Origin: Solea solea
Lineage: Eukaryota; Chordata; Actinopteri; Pleuronectiformes; Soleidae
Length of the DNA stretch: 64,000 nt
Reading direction: 5' to 3'
Assembly: GCF_958295425.1 (NCBI RefSeq)
Contig: NC_081143.1
Coordinates: 22,997,281-23,061,280, forward strand
In this document: piece after piece, positions 42,904-64,000 of the stretch
Layout: each line of letters starts with the position of its first letter
Position numbering within the stretch: the first letter of the stretch is position 1
The notes under the pieces: model-generated
Told to the model about the DNA's origin: nothing
What the model saw: only the letters and a program-made list of their open reading frames with translations
Databases searched by the model: none
Program-made: the position numbers and the translations under genes

Positions 42904-43282
42904 CAGTCATCATCTACCGCTTTTATCCTCAACCAGAGGGTCGCGGGGGGTGCTGTGCCAATCTCAGCTACATCGGGCGATAGGCGGGGTACACCCTGGA
43001 CAGTTCGCCAGTCCATCGCAGGGCCACATACAGAGACAGACAAACAACCATTCACTCTCACACTCACTCCTATGGTCGATTTAGAGTGCCCAATTTACCT
43101 AATCCTCACATTGCATGTTTTTGGACTGTGGGAGGAAGCCGGAGAACCCGGAGAGAACCCACGCACACACGGGGAGAACATGCAAACTCCATGCAGAAAG
43201 GCCCTTGTTCCAACCGGGGCTCGAACCCGGGTCTTCTCGCTGCAAGGCGAGAGTGCTAACCACTACACCACCGTGTGGCCCT
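42904..43282 (-). mobile_element. tRNA-derived SINE with 12-bp target-site duplication
   Basis: Read on the minus strand the element starts with a tRNA-like head: A-box-like GTGTAGTGGTTAGCA, then the B box GGTTCGAGCCC. The body follows, with CATGTTCTCCCCGTG, CTTCCTCCCACAGTCC and TACCCCGCCTATCGCCC, ending GAGGATAAAAGCGGTAGA. The 12-mer AGGACTGAAAGT flanks it perfectly on both sides (42892-42903 and 43283-43294), the mark of target-primed retrotransposition. The tRNA-like part is not a functional tRNA gene. Partial relatives lie at 36668-36980 and 56405-56556. Confidence 0.88.
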
Positions 43283-43294
43283 AGGACTGAAAGT

Positions 43295-43829
43295 ACCAAA
43301 CATTAAATAAATTAATACACCATTAAATAACTACTAAAATGTGTCATTAATTAATTAAAATACCAATACATTTTATGTAAAAAACATATATAATTTCTTC
43401 AATATTTAATTAATTATTTCATGGTCCTGTGCTGCAGTGCATCATGAATTTATTTTATCTGTCAAACTAGTAGAGTGAAATAATTATATATATTTATATA
43501 AAGTGAATTTGTATTTTACTGAATTAATGACACATTTAATAAAACATGTATTCAATTCCAATTTTAATTAATTAATGACACATTTAAGTAATTATTTAAT
43601 GGTGTTTTTATTTATTTAATTTAGGCACTTTGAAATGTTTTTGATGAAAAAATAAAATCTCAAAATCATAGTCAGAATGTTGACTTTAATCTCAGAATTG
43701 GTCCTGTAATGTGTCTTTGATGTCTTTGCAGTGGTGCCATCACTGAAAGCATCAAAGCAAGTGTGTCCAGCGTTGGCTTTCTTCCTTTCGCTTCTTTTTC
43801 TTACATAACATCATTTCCCATAACCCCCC
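43295..43829. other. AT-rich sequence upstream of SEC23B
   Basis: Many ATTAATTA/TTTAAT words between the SINE and the SEC23B promoter. No gene. Confidence 0.5.
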
Positions 43830-43930
43830 TCTTCATGTGCGCTTGCGCAGAGTGCACGCTCGAAAAGAGGAGCCAATAGGAGTCGAGTGAACTTGGAGTA
43901 ACACGTCAGTGTAGTAAAGTGCAGAAGCCG
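43830..43930 (+). promoter_or_regulatory. sec23b: SEC23B core promoter
   Basis: Just upstream of the non-coding first exon lie three recognisable motifs: an NRF1-like palindrome (TGCGCTTGCGCA, 43838-43849), a forward CCAAT box (43873-43877) and ACACGTCA (43901-43908). The reverse complement of the last, TGACGTGT, resembles the CRE/UPRE sites bound by bZIP factors of the ER stress and secretory-load response (CREB3 family, XBP1). There is no TATA box. Such a TATA-less, CCAAT/NRF1 arrangement fits a housekeeping secretory gene. Motif calls are by eye. Confidence 0.5.
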
Positions 43931-44077
43931 GTTGATAGGGAGTGGAGTCCCCCTCACCCTCGTCCTTCTCTTCCTCTGAACATCCGTCGGGGTTTCACCT
44001 CCAAATGCTCTAATTGGTCTTGATTAGAGAGTATCTCGTCGTTCTTTTTCAGACACCAAGCGAACCTGACACTAAAG
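43910..44077 (+). other. sec23b: SEC23B non-coding first exon (5' UTR)
   Basis: Inferred from the strong donor ACTAAAG/GTAAGC at 44077/44078, the promoter motifs just upstream, and the lack of an in-frame start before the ATG in the next exon. The left boundary (transcription start) is approximate. A non-coding first exon is also the arrangement in mammalian SEC23B. Confidence 0.55.
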
Positions 44078-52127
<8,050 letters not shown>

Positions 52128-52685
52128 ACATGCGTCTGTTCCCCCCCCCCCCAACACACACCCACACACACACACACACACACACAAAGGAATGAGCAAG
52201 AACGTTCCTGACGTGATGTATCGGGATCCGTAACATTTCCTCCCCACCTGTGTTTGTAACGGAGTCAAACCATGAAGAGTCTACTGTATGTGCTTGCTTG
52301 ACTTTTTTTTTTTCTTGAGTCATGTGACATTTGCATGACGTTGAAGGAACAGAAGAAGGGAGACGATAGCACATTCCCGACGAGACCACTTTGTTTAACT
52401 TGTTTTATTTATAAGAAACGGCTCCGAGACACACCCCTGCGACTAACTGTCCCCATGAGAGCAATATCAAAGTCTTTTATTTTTTATTTGACATCGCCTC
52501 TGATAATTATGAGACTAATAATGACCTGTTTTTCCATGTGTTTTTGTTTATCTGTGTATCTACTGCATCAGACTCGGTTCAAGGTGCTGTTTAATAAGAC
52601 GCTTATACGTGTTTGCTTTGTCTATAGCTAAAGATAACATGACTAGAATTTTTCTCATGAATAAATTATAATGGTACTTCTAATG
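52128..52685 (+). other. sec23b: SEC23B 3' UTR with poly(A) signal
   Basis: Follows the TAG at 52125-52127. It begins with a run of 12 C (52141-52152) and a (CA)n tract to about 52186, then AT-rich sequence. A canonical AATAAA lies at 52660-52665, with TG-rich sequence (GCTGGGTGAGGAGTGTTC) about 20-40 bases further on, so cleavage near 52680 is likely. Confidence 0.65.
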
Positions 52686-53252
52686 CTGGGTGAGGAGTGT
52701 TCTCACACACACACACACAGTTTATTGCTCTTCGCCGACGGCATGTCCCGGAAATCCTACGTGGCTTATAAATTTGAATATTTTCTAAGAAAATTCCCGC
52801 AGCATGATGAGTATTAATGTTCTGAGAAACCCAAAGTCAATCACACAGACTGAACTGACTGCTTTCAGTGACGAACACTGGCATTTGTTTTTTAACTCAG
52901 CGGTTTAGTCCACTCATCCCGTGCTGTTGTCGTTCACCATCTGGTATTTCACGCCCAAGTGTCTTTGTAATCAAACTTTAATACACTGTATCGAGGAGAG
53001 AGCGTTGTCTGATTGAAATCATGTCTGAGTTCTTAATGCTATCTATATATATATATATATAAAAAAAGAAAACCTGATAGCGCTTCTGTCGTTGTGTTGT
53101 CTGACCTCACACTGTTCACCACCACCATTTTGCAGGCTACTGCATATTTTAGTGGGAATAATTTACATACACACAATCATAATATTTTATGTTAATGTTT
53201 GTGCGGCAGAAGGATGAGCCTCAGTCTCACTGTCTTAATACGGCATGATTTT

Positions 53253-53288
53253 TGTGTCTGTGTGTGTGTGTGTGTGTGTGCGTGTGTG
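53253..53288. repeat. (TG)n tract downstream of SEC23B
   Basis: TG repeat ending TGCGTGTGTG. Other short tracts nearby: CAGCA pentamers at 53400-53421 and TG at 53611-53631. Confidence 0.9.
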
Positions 53289-55784
53289 CGGGAGTCTGGC
53301 ACGCGCCGTGTCCCAACAACACTAAGTGACACATCGTCCGTGCTCTTCCCTCCATAACAATTGTCTTTTTCCTCATTCGTCGCTGCTTTTCCTAAGGCCA
53401 GCACAGCACAGCACAGCACACAAACCCAATCAGAAAACCACTCACACTCCATCTACGGTCACTGTAAGCTGATTCCACAGCACCCAGACAGTATGATTTC
53501 GAGGATCAGTGAATGACAGATTATGACGACTAATCCACGCGCGCGTTTAGAGGCAAATTCTACTCTTGGCAGCTTTTGAGCGGAAGTTGCCTTTAGAAAT
53601 ACAAATGAAGTGTGTGTGTGTGTGTGTGTGTCTATCAAGAGCTTAGAGGCCTCGCCATGTTTCCCTGCGAAGGTACATATGCTCCAAAGGTATTCAAGGC
53701 TACGTAAAAAAAAAAAAAAGTCGTTTAATCTCTCGTGACATGCCGAAAACACCAGAAGCTCCTCTCTGATCCTGGACTTTTGAGTGATGCGTCATCTCGT
53801 GCGTCTATATGAATATGAAATGATCTCATAAAAGGGCGGGAAATAATCCTGTCTTGTCATTTTTAATCTGTGGGGCCTACATGCTTAGCCGCGTCTTCAC
53901 GCATGTTCGTCGGTGTTCAGGGAGACAAAAGAACATTGCTAAATGACTACACTTGTTTTCCTTGGTCGGTGACCGTTCATGATGCCCATGTGATTCCCAG
54001 GCTTAGGCAAAGCTGTAAGGAAACGTGTCGTCTTATTGTCTCCTATCAAATCCTATCGGATCAGTTCTCGTCCGGCAGCCAGTGAGATCTATTCTGGCCT
54101 CTGTCCCGGATAAACTTACGTAACATTTCTATATAGAATATGTCGCAGCAGCGTTACATACGACTCTCGCAGTGCTGTACTCGGACGACATGTATGATAA
54201 TATCTGTTCATCTCGGTCATTATGGATTACCGGGCCTTAAACCAATGTTTGAATGTATATTAAAATATGTGTCCACGGGACATATAATCCTCCCATAATA
54301 TAATCTTTATATTGCAGATTTCATAGATTTAAAAGCCTACAGTGGACGTCACACAAAGCAACACACAAATACTCATACATACACAGCAACAGGGGGAAAT
54401 GTTAATAAATCATTTATTATTATGCTGAGGAAAACGTGCAAATTCAGTAAATTAAAGCAAACTAAACGTGTATGTGTTGTATATATAATTAGAACAGTGG
54501 CCACATTGTTAGACCAACATGGTGGTAAATGTCAATGTCGGAAAAAGACGGTCTCTTTCAAGACATTTTAGAATTTTCATGGATGTTTTATACTTTTTTT
54601 CCCCCGCATACTTTCAAAAAAAGACTAATGTACTTTCCTTACAATATTCTTGTTGGTCTATATATGCACTTGATCTTTTCCCATTTCTTATTTTGTCAGA
54701 TTTGTGTGTTATGTACACAATATCAGCTTTGTTGTTTTTTTATATTATTTACCCCTAACATTAACAGTTTAACTCAACGACCACTGCATGGCTCACAGCA
54801 GTTTTGTCTTCCCAGTTGTTATCTTTTATGTTAATACTGACAATAGTAATAATGACACTGGAGGGCAGAAAAGATGGCAAAATAACACACATTTGAACAC
54901 CAAATATCAAATTAGATAAACGCAAAGGGACAATATCACATCAAAGCATGTTAGCGCAAATCAAATAATCAATATTCCATAAAACAATAAAGATAAATAG
55001 GTCTGAACATTTTTTTATAAGGAGTTCTAAAGGAATTACTACTAATTTGCTTGAATTGACTCATGACCTATCGTAATTATGATCAGATACTATAGTTGGA
55101 AACTCGGTATACTGTGACGTGGGCCCTCCATAAAAAAACAATGATGGAACCTCTCGAGTCAGTGATGAGTTAGGTTGAAAGAATGAATTTGCAGCGCTAC
55201 AATGAATGAATGAGTGAATTTTATAGTAGACGGCTCAGATCCTAGGAGACAATTCAGAACTGTGACCATGCCTGACATCTGAACAGTCAGTGAGCAGCGT
55301 GCCAGGTCTGATACATACAGTGTAGTTAGTATGAGATAGTGTATCCGGTCCAGACGCCTGGCGCCTTAATATACAGTATAGTGAGGGAACGATGAAAGAG
55401 TTTGTGTCTTATCGTACGTTACGGCTGTTAATATGAACCAACCAGGTCTAATTATAAGAATTAAAGTGAGTCATTCAACTTAAAGTTGGCTGAAGATGAA
55501 GACATACGTACATGCAGCACTCTTACAGGTGAAAAGTGAATTGAATTAAAACAAATGCATAGTAGTGAGGGTGCAGTAGAAACCCGTGGGGGAAAATGTT
55601 AAGGTGGAGGTGGGCGTGGTTGGCAATCAGCTGTAAGAGGGAGCAGGTGTGAAGGTGGCTCATGGACGCAGCTGATGCTGCTCAGTAATCACGCTCGCTC
55701 CCTTTATATGCAGTCAGAGATGGGGAGGACTCACTGTGTGTGTGTGTGGGTGGGGGCAACTGACTGGACTGTTTAAGTGTGTTT

Positions 55785-55788
<4 letters not shown>

Positions 55789-55819
<31 letters not shown>
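55789..55819. repeat. (TG)n tract
   Basis: About 15 uninterrupted TG units, with a shorter TG tract at 55735-55750. Confidence 0.9.
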
Positions 55820-55821
<2 letters not shown>

Positions 55822-56404
55822 TTGCTAATTAAGGATTGTTTGTGTTGTTAAAAATGAGCAAATACAAAAAGGGGAGAGGTGTCCTCCCGCACAGACGTGA
55901 GGATTAGTCTCGATTCACACGTCCTGAGACACACAACGAGGTGACGACGAGAACACTTCAGCGAAATGAGCGATTAAAATGCGAAATGTTGCTGAGAATC
56001 AATAAAAATGAAAATCTGGCAACAACAGGGAGGTAACAGATTAATTATACCTTATGTGTGGTGTGATTTCCAGCAGTTAAAGAAAAATAGAATAATTAGG
56101 GAGGTAAACAACAACAACAAAAAAACAGGATTGTGAGCCGTGACTAAAATATATGCCTGTTTTCTGAGGAAGGGATCAATATTGTATGGAATAAGACATT
56201 TTAGACACAACAGCACTGCTTAGTTTGATTTTTAATGACACCAACAAATCTATGAAACTCATGTTTGATTCCACAAGATCCTGACACAGTGTTTGATAGA
56301 ATACTGACCATAATGGTTTTATAGCTGAATAACTACGATATATAAAACAACTATTAAGCATGAAATAGTTCCTATAATTAAACTTTAATTATATAAAGCA
56401 TTAC

Positions 56405-56556
56405 AGTGGTTGTGTCTTTGCAGCAAGAAGACTCAAGGTTCGAGACCCGGTTGGAACAAAGGTCCGCCTATCGCCCTATGTCAGCTGAGATGGACACAGC
56501 ACCTCCCGCGACACTCATGTGGAGGATAAAGCAGTAGAAGATGGACGGACAGACAC
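56405..56556 (+). mobile_element. internally deleted SINE copy
   Basis: Head with the B-box-like GGTTCGAGACC joined directly to the tail (CGCCTATCGCCC ... GGATAAAGCAGTAGAAG). The central third of the family is missing. Confidence 0.65.
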
Positions 56557-56575
56557 AAGATAGACACATGTATGA

Positions 56576-56576
<1 letters not shown>

Positions 56577-56623
<47 letters not shown>
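56577..56623. repeat. (AC)23 microsatellite
   Basis: Pure AC tract about 20 bases after the deleted SINE copy. Confidence 0.95.
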
Positions 56624-56625
<2 letters not shown>

Positions 56626-57695
56626 AAGTTCACATTCTCAATAAAGGTCCTTCCAGTGGAGATGAGAGTAAATGAAACATGACCTGCCCTGACCTAACCA
56701 CTGTCCCTAACGTCCAAAATAAATGACACTTCCAGAGGCAACCACTGCAGCAAAGGACTTGAAATGTGTTCATTTGAGAGCGGGATTAACTTGGTGTTAT
56801 TGCCACAGACTCGGGAGACGGCCTATCATCATCATCATCATCCACACGGACGTCATCAGCCGTGTTGACCACAGTGTGGCCAAGTCCTCTGACTTCCAAT
56901 ATGCTGCCGATTTACCGTAAGACGTTTGTTCACTGTCGGCAAGAGCCAAAGGGCGATTTCAGGTCACAGAGCACGTTCTGTGTGGAGATATCGCGCTGTG
57001 TTCAATGGGCTTATTATTTTATATATTATTTTTATGCTTATATATGTAACCGCTCGTCTCACATGCTCTGGGTAGAGGAAACGAGGACGGGACCACATAT
57101 GACCACATATGAGGCAGTCTCCGTTTAATATCTGACAGACTGTCAATAAACCAAAGATGAAACTTACAGTCAGGCACAGATGGAACCCCTGTAGGAATGA
57201 AATCATGAAAATGAATTGACATGGGACAAGAAAGTGTAAAAATGTAAAAATAAAATGACAACTCAAAGCAGAGTTTCACATGCCTGTGAGGGTAAACAAA
57301 AAGTGAGAACCTCTATCGCCCCCTGTGGACTCCTGAATAATTACCAAAACACTTACCTACCACTTCTCCCTCTCCCAGAGCCGGCCCAAGGCATAAGCCA
57401 ACTATAAGCAGCTGCTTCAGGGGCCCCCACTAGTGAGTGAAGAAAATAAACAACATTTTTGACATATTAAAGAAATCTAGATAAGATCATTTACTAAAAC
57501 AAGAGTGACACTAGTTTGGTGCAAACAACACAACTACAATTAATACAGTTTATAGTGTTGCATTTGTATCAATAAGAATCAACCACTGGCTACTCCGAGG
57601 AGGAAGTTACACATATTACAACATAAAGACAATGTTACAAGTGAAGTGTTGTAATTGTAACAGCACATGAACGAGGTGGTAATTACCTGCACTAA

Positions 57696-57727
<32 letters not shown>

Positions 57728-58242
57728 GCAGCGTGTTCCACAGTATCTGTGGCACAGTGGTGCAGGGACTTGGCCTGATTTGTCACTTTTCAGACTCTCA
57801 TTTTGAAGCGTGGCTTAGCCTGCGGGGCTGAAGTTGAAGGTAATCTGCTGAGGCAACAGAGATGTCACTTCTGTCTATCTGGCCTCATTTACTCCTGGGT
57901 CGTAAACACAGTGTGCCAAGACGCTCAAATGCAGTTTTTATTTTTAGCTCATTCACACGACGCTCCTGGTTTGTGTTTGTGCGTCGGCAAGGTTCAGATT
58001 AGAAGCTGCACTGCAGAACGTCAGTGCTGTGGACTCATTCGTACCCGTGGCAGTGTTCCGAGCTCAGTCTGGACACAAATCTCATCATTCCCTGCGTGAC
58101 CTCACTCTGAGTGACGGATAACACGTTAGCTTCTCTTCAAAAAAGAAACTCTGAGGACTAACGGAAAAAGCACAACTGCTCTTTTGTGCTGATTTAAAAA
58201 GTACGGTGGAGTGTTAGGGCCCAATTTACGAATGTATTTGTT
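56624..58242. other. intergenic, second part
   Basis: Near 57378-57430 GAGCCGGCCCAAGGCATAAG ... CAGGGGCCCCCAC resembles a fish dispersed repeat. Otherwise only the CAG tract at 57696. Confidence 0.45.
57696..57732. repeat. (CAG)n tract
   Basis: About 12 CAG units with one CAA interruption, in intergenic DNA between SEC23B and GSG1L. Confidence 0.9.
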
Positions 58243-58701
58243 TAATCTTTCAAGAATAAAGTCGCAATCTTTCGAGATAAAGTCATAATATTATGAGAAT
58301 AAAATTATAATCTTTCAAGAATAAAGTCGCAATCTTTCGAGATAAAGTCATAATATTATGAGAATAAAGTCGCAATCTTTCGAGAATAAAGTCGCAATCT
58401 TTCGAGAATTAAGTCGTAATCTTTCGAGAATTAAGTCGTAATATTATGAGAATAAGGTCGTAATCTTGCCAGAATAAAGTCGTAATCTTTCCAGAATAAA
58501 GTCGTAATATTATGAGAATAAAGTCGTAATCTTTCCAGAATAAAGTCGTAATATTATGAGAATAAAGTCGTAATCTTTCCAGAATAAAGTCGTAATATTA
58601 TGAGAATAAAGTCGTAATCTTCCAAGAATAAAGTCGTAATATTATGAGAATAAAGTCGTAATATTATGAGAATTAAGTCGTAATATTATGAGAATAAAGT
58701 C
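58243..58701. repeat. 22-bp minisatellite with alternating units
   Basis: About 21 units of 22 bp. Type A is GAATAAAGTCGTAATATTAT + GA; type B replaces the second half with CTTTCCA or CTTTCGA. From about 58480 to 58640 A and B alternate strictly, making a 44-bp higher-order unit. The left part is more diverged (GTCGCAATC forms). Confidence 0.85.
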
Positions 58702-59929
58702 TGTCAAAAAGTAAAACCCTGCATGTGCAGAATCAGTAGAGCATCAGAGTTAACTGAGCCAAACTTTAGGCGTCTCGCTCCAATTTCAACAGTAATTGAT
58801 CAAGACAGGCCCAGATCAATATTGCTTTAAGCGGAAATAGCTTGTTTTTTGCAAGCACCCAGTATTATCCATACTTACCCGCGGTATAAGTTTTTCCAGA
58901 AGGATTTATTCATGTTTCACTGACACATTTCAATTTCTAAAACTGAGCTATAATCGCAGCAAACTAAAATATAACAACAGATTTACATTCACTCTGAAAA
59001 TGTCATCCTGGGTTATTTAGGTTGTTTTTGTTATGTGTGTCTTTTTATGAGGTATGAGTGCTTTATCAACGCTGACTTTGTTTCATCGAGTGTGCTGACA
59101 TTTCTGTGCAACAGCCTTTGACCTGGACACGAATTTTCATTAACATGGCGGCCAGCAGGGACAGAAGAGGAAACACATTTTTGCCACTCGACAAAAGGGT
59201 CACTTACAGTGTCAGCTGGTAATAAAAAGATGTTGGGGGAAGTTACCGCCATAAGATGTTTATATTTCTGTTTCCAGTTATCTGGAGCAGTCCGTTCGGC
59301 TGTGGGTGGTCGTTGGGCGCGTTTTCCTATCTTTTGTTTTGGAGTGGGGTCTACTGTTGCCTTGCCAAAGTGGGGGCTACTAGGTGCAGGGTGCCCAAAC
59401 GTTTGCTGTGGCCCTTTTTCCCTTTTCTATTATTTTGAAAATGTAAAAGATGAAAAAAAAAATGTGATTTTGTGTATAATGTAGCATCTGTAACTTCATT
59501 TCATCTTCCACTTGCTTAATTGTTCACATTAACAGAACTTTTGACCAGGGGTGCCCAAACTTTTTCACTTAATTATACTCATGTAAAAGCCCAACTAGGG
59601 ACAAGAGTTGCACACTAGCAATAGCTATAAACTCTATGTACAGCACGTCAGTTGTATTGTTTGTGTTGGAACTATATATATGATTTTAGGCACCTTGTCT
59701 TTTTAATCGAGAATTAAAGGTTTATAAAGGTTAAATAAATGAACTTTTTATAGTTCACTGAGCTTCCTGTCCTGGATTTCTCTCTGTGTGATTTCTTAAT
59801 AAGTAGTAAGGACTGTGGGCTTTTTTTTTACCCTCGCACAGGCTGATAATCGCCGTATATCTGATAAATTAAGCGATGGAGGAGGGAGAAAATCCCACTC
59901 TTGAGTCAAGCTGCGAGTGTCAAATCCGT
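58702..59929. other. intergenic, upstream of GSG1L
   Basis: Two directly repeated GGGTGCCCAAAC motifs (about 59388 and 59550) belong to decayed dispersed repeats. No exon seen. Confidence 0.45.
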
Positions 59930-63763
<3,834 letters not shown>

Positions 63764-63811
63764 GTGAGCGATGCCGCAGTTTCATCGATTTGGCCCCGGC
63801 ATCAGAGAAAG
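63764..63811 (+). CDS. gsg1l: GSG1L, coding exon 2
   Basis: A 48-bp exon with acceptor TTTTTGTACTGTAG and donor AAAG/GTGAGT. Joined to exon 1 (A + GT gives Ser97) it reads SERCRSFIDLAPASEK plus one base, phase 1 at both ends. It matches the GSG1L segment CRSFIDLAPASEKG, with the loop cysteine that pairs in the claudin fold (Cys100). The later membrane segments lie beyond the right edge. Confidence 0.95.
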
Positions 63812-64000
63812 GTGAGTGTGCGCTGCTTATCATCATGTGGTTTAATGACAAAAAATGTGGAGCTTTTAGTGTTTTTAGTTTGTGCGTTTATTGTTCACAT
63901 GGAAGTTAGTGATTAGAGACTTTTCCCTTCACTAAGTGAATCTTTTAACTAAATATTCATATTAAATAAATAAATAAATAAATCATTAATAACTGTCAGC
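63812..64000 (+). other. gsg1l: start of GSG1L intron 2
   Basis: Intron sequence running off the right edge, with a short (TAAA)n tract at 63963-63983. Confidence 0.7.

Larger units (their letters stand above)
52690..56404. other. intergenic, SEC23B to GSG1L (first part)
   Basis: Microsatellites as listed, a TA tract near 53043-53061, and A runs near 53706. No exon, RNA gene or clear transposon recognised. Confidence 0.5.

Noticed and set aside
43200..43275. tRNA gene on the minus strand (A- and B-box-like sequence)
   Set aside because: It is the head of a SINE that continues through about 380 bp and has a target-site duplication; related copies share the non-tRNA body.

Overview
The window is vertebrate genomic DNA, almost certainly from a teleost fish. 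The evidence is spliced genes with GT-AG introns, compact introns, many (CA)n/(GA)n microsatellites, and several short-transposon families typical of fish (a tRNA-derived SINE, Harbinger-like and piggyBac-like MITEs). Nothing prokaryotic, viral or CRISPR-like was seen, and most open frames are chance frames in repeats or non-coding DNA.

Three protein genes can be supported. (1) A CCDC85A-type gene on the minus strand, with its first two coding exons at 41103-40864 and 39236-38153. Its remaining exons were not found. (2) SEC23B on the plus strand, complete: a non-coding first exon ending at 44077, 18 coding exons from 45784 to 52127, and a poly(A) signal at 52660. The joined frame is 766 codons, and every intron is GT-AG. 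(3) GSG1L on the plus strand, with exon 1 at 60253-60541 and a 48-bp exon 2 at 63764-63811. The gene then runs off the right edge.

Layout. 1-38152 has no convincing exon. It is most simply read as part of a very large CCDC85A intron (its second) or the flank beyond it, with islands that look like conserved non-coding DNA (about 25.5-25.9, 31.6-31.9 and 32.1-32.4 kb) among transposon debris. A CpG-rich block at 16.64-17.0 kb is unexplained and may hold an exon. 38.1-41.1 kb is the CCDC85A 5' end. 41.1-43.9 kb is the divergent intergenic space between CCDC85A and SEC23B and carries a SINE with a perfect 12-bp target-site duplication. 43.8-52.7 kb is SEC23B. 52.7-59.9 kb is intergenic, with microsatellites and a 459-bp minisatellite. 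60-64 kb is the GSG1L 5' end.

The three genes do not form a pathway: CCDC85A is a junction-associated coiled-coil protein, SEC23B is the GTPase-activating subunit of the COPII coat, and GSG1L is a claudin-fold AMPA-receptor auxiliary subunit. They are simply neighbours. The main points of interest are transposon insertion histories that can be read directly, upstream ORFs overlapping two of the start codons, the SEC23B promoter motifs, and the unexplained CpG-rich block.
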